Both the position numbers and the translations under genes were made by a program. From CAZPUS01 sp964589825 (GTDB taxonomy: Bacteria; Fibrobacterota; Chitinivibrionia; Chitinivibrionales; WJKA01), in assembly GCA_964589825.1 (NCBI GenBank), contig CAZPUS010000037.1, positions 1 to 25,821 on the forward strand: a stretch of 25,821 nucleotides of DNA, written 5' to 3'. This document shows, one piece after another, positions 15,919 to 23,855 of the stretch (positions are counted from its first letter, which is position 1; each line of letters opens with the position of its first letter). The notes under the pieces are model-generated. The model saw only the letters and a list, made by a program, of their open reading frames with translations, was not told the origin of the DNA and ran no database searches.

Positions 15919-17392
15919 TCCGCTGATAGTGCTGGCGCTGATGGTGCTTATCCCCCGTCCGGCCTCGCCGGCGAAAATCGACGAGGAGATTGCCGCGGTG
16001 CGCAAGGAGATTACCGCGCTCAGGGAGCTGAAGGTCCGCAAAATGGACGAGCTGGAGCGGGCCGAAGCGGCACGGTGGAACGCACGATACGCGCATAACG
16101 AAGAGATGAAGTTGCAGGAATCACGCGCCCGACAGCTTGAATCACGCTACGCCTCGGTGGCCGGGGAGCTGAACCGGACACAGGAAGACATCCTGCTTCT
16201 TAAAAATGCCCTGGACGATGAACGGGAAGGGCTGCTGGAAAAAAAAGCCGCCTTCGAGGGTTTCACCCTGCAGGTGCAGCAGGCACTGGAAGACGCAGCG
16301 GAAAAGCTGGAGAACGATTTCCCCTGGCACATTGCCGACCGCACCGCGCTCTATTCGTCGCTGCAGCAACAGCTGGCCCGCCCCAATCCTGCTGTGGGCC
16401 AGGTTATGGGACGAATGCTCGCGGATCGACGAGCACGTATCGGCATAACCGACGACCAGCGCCTCACCACACGGGCGGTCCTGTTTAACGACGGGCAGGA
16501 ACGGACTGCATGGAATCTGCGCCTGGGATCCGTGGTGATGACTGATATTGCCAAAAACGAACCGGCGGTGCAGACCCTGCTGCGCACCGGCTCCCTCGAA
16601 GGGCCCCGCTACAGCTGGCGCAGCGGCCTGGGCGAGACCTATTTCGACGATATGATCAAACTTATCAGCGCCGCACAGAGCGGAAAACGCACAGAAGTCC
16701 CCCTGGACGTACTACAAAACGGCAAGGTGGGCACCGGAGAGACGACCCTGGTGGAAGCCAGCCTCTGGTCACGATTCAAAGAGTGGTTCGGCAAAGGTGG
16801 GCTGATCATGTATCCGCTGCTTGCCTGCGCGATAACCGCACTTCTTTTATCGCTGGAGCGGTTTATCAAACTCACCTGGCGCCACCACCGGTTCAACCGC
16901 TCTCGCAAGCGGCTGATGCCCCTTATCGACAAGGGCGACTGGGACAACGCCCAGTTATACTGCCAGAAGGCCTGCACCGGCCTGACCCGGGCGATTCATG
17001 CCGTCGTCACCCGGCGCAACGGCAGCCGGGAAGCGGCGGAACAGCATGTGCGACAGATCCTGCTTGCCGAAGTGCCGTCGCTGGAAAAACGGTTGTCCAT
17101 AATTTCCACTCTCGGATCAACCGCTCCCCTGCTGGGGCTGCTCGGAACGGTGAGCGGCATGATCACTCTGTTCCGGGTGATCACCGAAACCGGCACCAAC
17201 GACGCCCGTATTCTCGCCGGGGGCATATCGGAGGCGCTGGTCACCACCCAGACCGGCCTGCTGGTGGCGATCCCGATCCTGCTGATACACGGATTTTTGA
17301 TGGAACGACTCGATAATATCCTCTCCCACTATAACGAGACCGTCATGGAAGCTTTCAATATCGTGTTTAACAAAGAAAAAGCGGAGGCTTGA
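15908..17392 (+). CDS. ttpC: TtpC-like MotA/TolQ/ExbB-family protein with periplasmic coiled-coil domain
   Basis: The ATG at 15908 overlaps the previous stop and starts a signal-peptide-like segment (LIVLALMVLIP), giving 494 residues. Residues about 22-140 form a periplasmic coiled coil related in style to DUF3450, and about 140-270 a globular domain that shares FPWHIADRTALYSSL-type features with the preceding protein. The MotA/TolQ/ExbB proton-channel domain follows: first membrane helix about 298-318 (IMYPLLACAITALLLSLE), then STAPLLGLLGTVSGMI (about 404-419) and GGISEALVTTQTGLLVAIP (438-456). This long ExbB-like form matches TtpC of the Vibrio TonB2 system, needed with ExbB2/ExbD2 for TonB2-driven uptake. 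Gene order supports the call. Function is inferred from that system. Confidence 0.85.
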   Translation: MRINPLIVLALMVLIPRPASPAKIDEEIAAVRKEITALRELKVRKMDELERAEAARWNARYAHNEEMKLQESRARQLESRYASVAGELNRTQEDILLLKNALDDEREGLLEKKAAFEGFTLQVQQALEDAAEKLENDFPWHIADRTALYSSLQQQLARPNPAVGQVMGRMLADRRARIGITDDQRLTTRAVLFNDGQERTAWNLRLGSVVMTDIAKNEPAVQTLLRTGSLEGPRYSWRSGLGETYFDDMIKLISAAQSGKRTEVPLDVLQNGKVGTGETTLVEASLWSRFKEWFGKGGLIMYPLLACAITALLLSLERFIKLTWRHHRFNRSRKRLMPLIDKGDWDNAQLYCQKACTGLTRAIHAVVTRRNGSREAAEQHVRQILLAEVPSLEKRLSIISTLGSTAPLLGLLGTVSGMITLFRVITETGTNDARILAGGISEALVTTQTGLLVAIPILLIHGFLMERLDNILSHYNETVMEAFNIVFNKEKAEA

Positions 17393-17396
17393 GCCT

Positions 17397-18017
17397 GTGC
17401 TGATTGACAAACTGTACGAAACAATCCTTGCGGGCGGCTGGATCCTGCTCCCGATTTTTGCCGTGGGCAGCTGGGCCTTTTTTCTACTGCTGCGTACACT
17501 GGAAGTGCTGGGAACTGACCTGCTGCGCAAAAACATGCACACCCCCCTTGCCTGGTTCCGCCTTTCCCTGCGTGAAACGACGCCACGTCCCCGCGCCGGC
17601 CTGTTACGCCCCGGGGTGAGTTACGAACTTATGGAACATATGTTGCAGATTCGCGATCAAAATCCAGCCTTTATCAAGGAATCCCTCAGGATCTACCTTC
17701 AGAAACTGTTTCAGCGCATGCAGCAGGGACTTTTTTTCGTAGGGGTGCTTGCCTCGGTTGCCCCCCTGCTGGGGCTGCTGGGAACCGTTGACGGTATGGT
17801 CAAAACCTTCATCACCATCACCCGCTACGGTAACAGCAATCCGGTGCTGATGGCCGATGGCATCTCCGAGGCATTGCTCACCACCCAGTCCGGGCTTCTT
17901 ATCGCCTTCCCGCTGCTGCTGAGCAAAAACCTGATCGACGACCGTGTCGCCTATACTAAAAAGCAATTGGAGCGGCTGGGCAACAGCGCCCTGGCAGAAC
18001 TGGAGAAACACCGATGA
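17397..18017 (+). CDS. exbB: ExbB-type biopolymer transport protein
   Basis: 206 residues from a GTG at 17397, four bases after the previous stop, with GCGGAGG just upstream. It has three membrane helices: about 14-34, about 112-133 with the pore motif APLLGLLGTVDGM, and about 155-178 with DGISEALLTTQSGLLIAFP. These are the signatures of the ExbB/TolQ proton channel, which forms a pentamer around ExbD and passes proton-motive energy to TonB in the inner membrane. The stop overlaps the exbD start (ATGA). In this operon it is the short ExbB2-type partner of the longer TtpC-like protein. Confidence 0.92.
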   Translation: MLIDKLYETILAGGWILLPIFAVGSWAFFLLLRTLEVLGTDLLRKNMHTPLAWFRLSLRETTPRPRAGLLRPGVSYELMEHMLQIRDQNPAFIKESLRIYLQKLFQRMQQGLFFVGVLASVAPLLGLLGTVDGMVKTFITITRYGNSNPVLMADGISEALLTTQSGLLIAFPLLLSKNLIDDRVAYTKKQLERLGNSALAELEKHR

Positions 18018-18424
18018 ACGATTTTTTCGATACCGGCAGACGAAACCGCCAGCGTCTCACCGTGGACATCGCACCGCTGATGGACATGGTATTCATTCTG
18101 TTGATCTTTTTTATCGTCACCAGCACTTTTACCCGTGAGACCGGCGTGGATGTCTCGAAGCCTCAGGCGCAATCCGCATCGGAGGTACAGAAGGAAAGTA
18201 TCATGATCGCCATCACCCGCTCCGGCACAGTGCATGTCAACGAACGCCAGGTGAGTGTCAAGGGGCTGGAGGATGTACTGCGGCAGATGCTGGCTAAAAA
18301 CCCCGGCCGCGAGGTGGTAGTCATTGCCGATAAGGAGTCCGTCACCGGCATCATGGTGGATGTGATCGATGCGGCCAACCTGGCGGGGACCAAAAAAATT
18401 TCCATTGCAGCGATGGTGGAATAG
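18014..18424 (+). CDS. exbD: ExbD-type biopolymer transport protein
   Basis: 136 residues, overlapping exbB by the four bases ATGA. The single membrane helix (about 22-39) contains the essential proton-carrying Asp24 in APLMDMVFILLIFFIV. The periplasmic domain (about 45-136) ends with the ExbD pattern VVVIADKESVTGIMVDVIDAANLAGTKKISIA. It pairs with the ExbB pore and contacts TonB in the periplasm. Length and motif are typical, with no sign of decay. Confidence 0.95.
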   Translation: MNDFFDTGRRNRQRLTVDIAPLMDMVFILLIFFIVTSTFTRETGVDVSKPQAQSASEVQKESIMIAITRSGTVHVNERQVSVKGLEDVLRQMLAKNPGREVVVIADKESVTGIMVDVIDAANLAGTKKISIAAMVE

Positions 18425-18430
18425 GAGCAA

Positions 18431-19051
18431 ATGGTGCGCACTGTTATCTATGCAATCTGTGCCATGATCCTGAGCGGGGGGTTGATCATATCCATCCCGA
18501 CACTCTCGATTCTTCTCGGCGAGACCTTTACGCCCAGGAAGCGCAACAAAGTGCGCACTACCGAGATCGAACGAATCGAGATGAGCGCACCCCGGCCGGA
18601 ACAGAAAAAAATCAGGAAAAAGCCCCGGCGCCGAAAAACCCCGCGCCAGAGCGGTAAATCCGGTCCGCGCTTCGCTATGGATCTGGGCGCAAAAGGCATG
18701 GGGGGCGTGGCGGTCTCCGACGAAATGATCAACCGCAGCACCGGCAGTGGCGGCAACACCGACGAGGGTGTGGATGAGCGCCCGCAACTGGTCGGGAACA
18801 TCGATGTACAGATTCCCGATGCAGTGCGGGAGGCCGAACGCAACGCCTCGGTGCGTCTTTTGTTCTGTGTCGATGTAGCCGGTCGGCCCTACGATATCCG
18901 CATCAGCGAAGAGAACCCGCCGGGACTCGGACTTGCCGATGCCGGGGTACAGGCACTGAAACAGGTAACCTTCCGCCCCGCCGTGAAGGACGGACAGTCC
19001 GTGCCCTTCTGCGGGATGGAGCAACCGATCGAAATAAAATTTCGTAACTGA
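18431..19051 (+). CDS. tonB: TonB2-type energy transducer
   Basis: 206 residues, start preceded by AGGAG and six bases after exbD's stop. A single N-terminal membrane helix (about 5-30) is followed by a short basic and proline-containing stretch (about 36-75, KKIRKKPRRRKTPRQ) and a Gly-rich linker. Residues about 118-206 form the TonB C-terminal domain (ASVRLLFCVDVAGRPYDIRI, AGVQALKQVTFRPAVKDGQ, IEIKFRN) that grips the receptor's TonB box. The spacer is shorter than in TonB1 proteins, as in Vibrio TonB2 (about the same length). Two cysteines (Cys146, Cys194) could form a disulphide. It probably energises the receptor at 10459-12888. Confidence 0.9.
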   Translation: MVRTVIYAICAMILSGGLIISIPTLSILLGETFTPRKRNKVRTTEIERIEMSAPRPEQKKIRKKPRRRKTPRQSGKSGPRFAMDLGAKGMGGVAVSDEMINRSTGSGGNTDEGVDERPQLVGNIDVQIPDAVREAERNASVRLLFCVDVAGRPYDIRISEENPPGLGLADAGVQALKQVTFRPAVKDGQSVPFCGMEQPIEIKFRN

Positions 19052-19121
19052 CGAAAAATGCAGCCTGTTACAGGAGCATACAATACTTACGTCAGGTAAA
19101 CAGCAACACGGATCAGCAACA

Positions 19122-20234
19122 TTGAAAACAAAAACCGACACACCATTTCTTGACATTAACGAACATCTGTCGCGATCAGCGTCGTCTGTATGCCGTGCGT
19201 GTGTGTGTTTCATGTGTCTGCTGTTTGTTGTTCCTCCCGCCGTGGCACAGGACGCAACGGCCACGCGGGTGTTCAACAGGGCCAACGGGTATTATCGGGA
19301 CGGACAATTCAAACGGGCGATCATCATGTATCGCAAGGCGGGACTGCGCGGAATCGATCCCGGCATCACAGCCTTCAACATAGGCAACTGTTTTTTCCAA
19401 ACCGGAGACCTGCCCTCCGCCGTTGCGTCCTATCGCCGGGCAGTGGATGAGAGCGACGGGACGCTGGTGAACGCCCTGTTCAATCTGGCCGGGGTGCAGT
19501 ACCGGCTGCGCAATTACGGCGAGGCCATTGCCGGCTACCGCCGTGGGCTGAAGCAAAAACCCGGCAATGTGAGCGCCTGGCTCTATCTTGCCGAAGCTTA
19601 CAGCAAAACCGGTGACTGGGTGGGCGCGCAGAAAGCTCTGGAGAAGGCTTTGGCGCTGGATCCTGAAGATGCAAGTATCGTTTACCAACTCGCTGAAGTG
19701 CATGTAGCCATGAACGAGATCGACAGAGCGGTGGAACTGGTGCGCCGGGCCTACAAGCTGATGCCGGAGGAGACCGACTTCCTGTTCTACATCGGTGACC
19801 TCTATGTTCTCGGTGATGAAACGCAGCAGGCAATTACCGCCTGGCGCGAAGCGCTCAATGCCGACCCGAACAATCATACCGCCCATTATCGCCTGGCGGA
19901 TCTTCTGGCCAACCAGGACCAGAAATTCCTCGCCATGGAACATCTCACCAAGGCGCTGACGATCAAGCCTGATTACACCGACGCCGCAATTTTTCTGGGC
20001 AACCTTGCCTTCGATCTGCAGTGGTGGGACCGCGCCCTCGACGCCTATCGCACTGCCCTTTCTCACGGAGAAAGGGAGAGCATCATCGGCATGGTCAACA
20101 TCGCCTTCGAACTCATAGAACGCCGGGATATGGACGGGGCCCGGGAGGTGGCACGACTGCTCGAGGGAATGGAGATACAGGACCCGATGATGCGCCGGGA
20201 ATGGAAAGAAGTAAAAAAAATGCTGGAGGGGTGA
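19122..20234 (+). CDS. Exported TPR-repeat protein of the TonB2 operon
   Basis: 370 residues if it starts at the TTG at 19122; no ATG gives a full signal peptide, and no strong ribosome binding site is seen. Residues about 23-43 are the hydrophobic core and cleavage site (LLFVVPPAVAQ). The rest is eight or nine tetratricopeptide repeats, for example WLYLAEAYSKTGDWVGAQKA and AHYRLADLLANQDQKFLAME. A TPR protein closes the Vibrio TonB2-type operons in just this position. It should lie in the periplasm and mediate protein contacts in the TonB complex. The gap after tonB is 70 bases. It ends the GC-richer block. Confidence 0.85.
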   Translation: MKTKTDTPFLDINEHLSRSASSVCRACVCFMCLLFVVPPAVAQDATATRVFNRANGYYRDGQFKRAIIMYRKAGLRGIDPGITAFNIGNCFFQTGDLPSAVASYRRAVDESDGTLVNALFNLAGVQYRLRNYGEAIAGYRRGLKQKPGNVSAWLYLAEAYSKTGDWVGAQKALEKALALDPEDASIVYQLAEVHVAMNEIDRAVELVRRAYKLMPEETDFLFYIGDLYVLGDETQQAITAWREALNADPNNHTAHYRLADLLANQDQKFLAMEHLTKALTIKPDYTDAAIFLGNLAFDLQWWDRALDAYRTALSHGERESIIGMVNIAFELIERRDMDGAREVARLLEGMEIQDPMMRREWKEVKKMLEG

Positions 20235-20392
20235 GGGATGAAACACAAATGGCAAATTATGCGGCCACTAAGGAATAGTCCGTCATAAAGGAAGGGGATA
20301 TCAAACCTTGTAATAATGATAAATGCAAACCTACAGAGCCCTTTAATTTAGTAACTATTTTAACAACAAAGTAAAACATAGGAGAATAACCA

Positions 20393-23041
20393 ATGAAGCG
20401 ATTTTTAACAGTTTTAGGAAGCTGCATATTATTTGCCAATTTGCTTCTGCCCTTTCAGGCAGTTGCTCAGCAGGAAAAAACAGAGACTCTCTATTCAAAT
20501 GACCGGGTTACAGCTTTCCGTGTTCGTGCAGACTATACTATAGATCTTGACGAAGATAGTGGATGGGCAGACACTCTCAATAAAGCACCCGATCAAGCGG
20601 TTGACAATCCCTTCCGTATCCGTTTCGAAGTTGAGAGCGACACATCTTTTTATCGCCGGCAGTACAGCATCCAATACCGCTGGAACAATCAGCCCTGGTC
20701 ATTTGCAGATGCCCATGAATTCCCTTATGAATCAGCGAAATCACCTGCAGTGAGTATAGTAAGTTGTCAATCGTTTTTTCTCGGTGAAGAGGCTGAAGAT
20801 TTAATCTCTGTTTCTGAAAAGCCCTCTAATCCCGGTGCAGGAATCAGTTTATCTCCAGTTACTCCGGGCTGGTTTCCTGATCCTGAAAGCGGTGCATCAG
20901 CAGAATGGGAAATCGCATTGGTAATTCGCAGATGGGCGGATGGACCTCAAAAGGTGGCACATGGCGACCGTTTCTCCATCCGGATGGTCGATCACCTGGG
21001 GCATCCTCTTGCAGGTCCGACTCCTCAATTTTCAGTCAAAGTGCCTAAAGGTCATATAGGCGGAACTTTTGTGGAAACACCTGCCCGTATCGGTCCTTAT
21101 GAAAACAGCAAAGGGGATCTGTACTTTATTATGGAACCGACTGAAACAGATAATGTTTTCATGATGCTGAAATCAACTGATGGAGGGGAGTCGTGGTTCG
21201 AAGCGGATACCGGTAACCGTCCGGATATAAGCGATCTTGAAGGTGTGGGATCTGTAATATCAAAAAACGGGGTTATACATATTGTTCATCAAATATCAGA
21301 AGGTGTTTACTATCATGCCTTTGCAACTTCTGATAACACTGAGAACAAAGACCGCTGGGTAGTGAATAGTCGTCTTATAGCAACCCATGAAGAACCCCCG
21401 ACACAGACAGCAGATATTGCAATTCGTCCTGACGGCAGCCTGGTAGTATTATTTGCAGCCGGAGATAATTTAAAGTACTCTATTCTTGAACCCGGAGGCG
21501 AATGGAGTAAAGCGAAATCTCTTAATCACCCTCATCCGGTGGGTCTTACTAATCCGACCCTTCTTTCTCTTCCTGAGGGCAACCTGGAAATAGTATACAA
21601 AAGTATGGATGGCAAAGGGTGGCACAGGCAGATGCAGCCTGACAATACACTTACATCACCTGTGCAGTTTGCAAACGATCTTGGTACAAAAGAAGATGAG
21701 ATGATAGCGATTCTTCCTATGGTGCATCTAACAGAAAAGAAGACCACAGTTGCCGCATTTCGTCAATCTGACGGGTATCTTTACCTGAGCTATAAATCTG
21801 ATAATAATAAATGGTCGGAACCCATAAAGGCATCGGACAGGCCGGTAGTGACCAATGCTGTAGATTCAGAGCAGGCAGGAGCTGATATGACGGCATGGGG
21901 TGAAAAAGTAATTTTATCTTTCATAGCAGAAGATGACAGAGACATTTATCTTACCACCATAAATAATTTTGATCAAACACCTGAATTTACCAAAATCATA
22001 TCCGGAATTGATGGATCATGGGTAAGAGGTAATATTCTTTACGCCCGGAAAGACTCACCTGTTTACGGTATGGTTTATGATGCCGGAAGTGAGGGCGGAT
22101 CGGGATTCAACAAGTTTACTTCATTGAACCTGGCAGAATTCCTGGAAAATTCCGGTAAAGAAGAGTCCCAAAACACAGCAATTGCAAAAGCAGATGTTAA
22201 AAGTTCGAAATTTACGGAGTTTTCAATTACCGGTAATATCTCCGAAAATGATTCAACACTTCTCAGGATAGCTTTTATTGGTGATGGTGAACCTAAACCA
22301 TGCGCATTATTCCCTCATACAGATGCAGCTGTTGATCAAATTAACACCCTTATGCAAACGCAGCCCGTCGACTTTGTCATAGGGATTGGTGATGTAGCCC
22401 ATAAGGGAACTGAGATACAATATGAAGCAGCAACCGAAGTCTTTCAAAAGTTAGAAGCACCATTTTATCCCATCATGGGCAATGAAGAGCACGGCAGTAC
22501 AATAGAACGATACCTTCACTATGCCCGCCAATGGAACAGTGTTATTAAAAGCCCGCGTTATGTCATTAACCACGATAAACTGGCATTTGTATTTGCATCG
22601 CCTGATCATGGCCGCGATTTTGATGATAGCGGAGCCGAATGGGTACTTGAACAAATTCAGCGTTTAGCTCCAAAACCGGTCTTTTTAATTGTTCATGGAG
22701 CTCAAAAGGGAGTTTATTCTGAAAATCCCGATAAAGGTATCAGCAATCAGCTCTTCATTGATCAGGTTATTGAGCAAGCTAATCTTGCCGCAGTTATTTC
22801 CGGAGACTTGCACATGGATATGGAAAGAGTAAACCACTCCAAACAAATTGAACATGTTCATTATCTTCATATCCCTGCACTAGAAAGAACCAAAATTCCT
22901 GATAAAACAAATCACACACCCATGTTCCGGGTAATGACCATTAACAGAGACGGCCATGTGAATGTTGACACCTATGCGACAGGGGAAAAGGAGCCGCGTG
23001 AAGAACTTAATTATTCGTTTACCCTTGATCTATCAGAATAA
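20393..23041 (+). CDS. Exported beta-propeller protein with C-terminal metallophosphatase-like domain
   Basis: 882 residues, with GGAGAA seven bases before the ATG and a signal peptide (FLTVLGSCILFANLLL, cleavage after VAQ). Residues about 30-215 are beta-sandwich-like, and about 225-585 look like a sialidase/BNR-type propeller, with an Asp box STDGGESW at 261-268. Residues about 622-860 have the calcineurin-like phosphoesterase fold: IAFIGDGE (D631), VIGIGDVAHKG (D667), IMGNEEHG (N697), LIVHGAQKG (H768) and ISGDLHMD (H807). Normal enzymes have DxH, GD, GNH, H and GHxH; here the DxH His is Glu, GNH is GNE and GHxH is GDLH. Two or more metal ligands are changed, so it may bind a different metal or be inactive. 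Its base composition is clearly more AT-rich than its upstream neighbours, a sign of separate origin. It is probably periplasmic or extracellular. Confidence 0.78.
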   Translation: MKRFLTVLGSCILFANLLLPFQAVAQQEKTETLYSNDRVTAFRVRADYTIDLDEDSGWADTLNKAPDQAVDNPFRIRFEVESDTSFYRRQYSIQYRWNNQPWSFADAHEFPYESAKSPAVSIVSCQSFFLGEEAEDLISVSEKPSNPGAGISLSPVTPGWFPDPESGASAEWEIALVIRRWADGPQKVAHGDRFSIRMVDHLGHPLAGPTPQFSVKVPKGHIGGTFVETPARIGPYENSKGDLYFIMEPTETDNVFMMLKSTDGGESWFEADTGNRPDISDLEGVGSVISKNGVIHIVHQISEGVYYHAFATSDNTENKDRWVVNSRLIATHEEPPTQTADIAIRPDGSLVVLFAAGDNLKYSILEPGGEWSKAKSLNHPHPVGLTNPTLLSLPEGNLEIVYKSMDGKGWHRQMQPDNTLTSPVQFANDLGTKEDEMIAILPMVHLTEKKTTVAAFRQSDGYLYLSYKSDNNKWSEPIKASDRPVVTNAVDSEQAGADMTAWGEKVILSFIAEDDRDIYLTTINNFDQTPEFTKIISGIDGSWVRGNILYARKDSPVYGMVYDAGSEGGSGFNKFTSLNLAEFLENSGKEESQNTAIAKADVKSSKFTEFSITGNISENDSTLLRIAFIGDGEPKPCALFPHTDAAVDQINTLMQTQPVDFVIGIGDVAHKGTEIQYEAATEVFQKLEAPFYPIMGNEEHGSTIERYLHYARQWNSVIKSPRYVINHDKLAFVFASPDHGRDFDDSGAEWVLEQIQRLAPKPVFLIVHGAQKGVYSENPDKGISNQLFIDQVIEQANLAAVISGDLHMDMERVNHSKQIEHVHYLHIPALERTKIPDKTNHTPMFRVMTINRDGHVNVDTYATGEKEPREELNYSFTLDLSE

Positions 23042-23275
23042 AATGTAATCAGTCAAATCTGGAAACAGAAACTAACTATTCCAGTGACCAACTGTTAGGA
23101 ATCAGGGACCGGGAGCAAATGGTTATAAGCACTGTTTGGAGGAGTACAAAGAGAGAACTTTGTGGAACTGACTGCTAAAAAAATGAATCAGAACAGTTAT
23201 TGTTGATATAATATGCCTTCTTGCTATTTAATGCAGCATTAAAGTTGCAGCTTTTCATTAAGAGTCTCAACCTTA

Positions 23276-23500
23276 TCAGATCATATCCATATTATCCTTT
23301 ACAAGATCATAATCTGCTTTGATCTCTTCAAATCTCTCGATGATCGGTAATTTCTGAGTTCAAATATCTACACACGCCCCGCATTCGGTGCACTTTTTGA
23401 GATGTTGCACATCTGTAATATCCCAATGCCATTTAAGTCTTCTGAAAAGTTTTTCCGGATCTTTATAAAGTACCTTGTAATTGTAGGCATTATTTGTGAT
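23276..23500 (-). pseudogene. C-terminal 4Fe-4S (ferredoxin-type) tail of a lost gene
   Basis: On the minus strand a continuous frame reads ITNNAYNYKVLYKDPEKLFR, then RLKWHWDITDVQHLKK, then CTECGACVDI, a TGA at 23362-23360, and TQKLPIIERFEEIKADYD up to a TGA at 23278-23276. The C-x2-C-x2-C-x3-[C] pattern followed by PIIERFEEI is like the C-terminal cluster tail of certain aldo/keto reductases and ferredoxins. The in-frame TGA stands exactly where the fourth cysteine (TGC/TGT) should be. The frame has no start: its upstream end runs into the inverted repeat at 23501. I judge it a broken gene cut by an element insertion or deletion. Confidence 0.65.
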
Positions 23501-23701
23501 TAGGGGACGGTGGCTTTTTATATTTTTAAGCGGTATCACTATACCTCTACTTACTATTTCTGCGTTTTTCGTAACTAAAGAGCCCTTAAGTAGTTATAAT
23601 TGTATGCCAATTCCGGAACAACTCTCATATTAAGGCGATGCGGCAAGGGGAACAGGCAACGCAAATGATGCCTTAAAAATATAAAAAGCCACCGTCCCCT
23701 A
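23501..23701. mobile_element. MITE-like element with perfect 30-bp inverted repeats
   Basis: The 30 bases at 23501-23530 (starting TAGGGGACGGTGGC) are the exact reverse complement of 23672-23701. The 141 bases between them hold no gene. Short further pairing occurs just inside the arms (GGTATCA against TGATGCC). No clear target duplication is visible. The end motif GGGGACGGTG is shared with the RAYT remnant at 2328-2337, so a RAYT may have moved this element, making it REPIN-like in nature. Confidence 0.75.
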
Positions 23702-23855
23702 TCCCTTTTATCTTGGGGTTGGACCACGAAAATTCCCTCTAACCCATTATCGTGATTGAAGATAGCTTTTCAAAAACCCCAATTTTAATCTCAAAATATA
23801 TTAAAGCTGATCTGGATTAACCCTCAGACACGCGATGTCACTTTTTTGTACCAGT

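Larger units (their letters stand above)
23042..23855. other. Decayed intergenic region
   Basis: No intact gene is present. The region holds a small hairpin (CTGGAA/TTCCAG, 23059-23084) behind the propeller gene, the tail of a dead ferredoxin-type gene on the minus strand (23276-23500), and the MITE-like element (23501-23701). The last 150 bases are AT-rich with no clear feature. Confidence 0.6.

Noticed and set aside
17951..19285. 444-codon minus-strand open frame
   Set aside because: It covers exbB/exbD/tonB on the other strand; His/Cys-rich composition is typical of a shadow frame of GC-rich genes.
20257..20439. 60-codon minus-strand frame across the propeller gene start
   Set aside because: It overlaps a well-supported start and ribosome binding site on the plus strand and shows no family.
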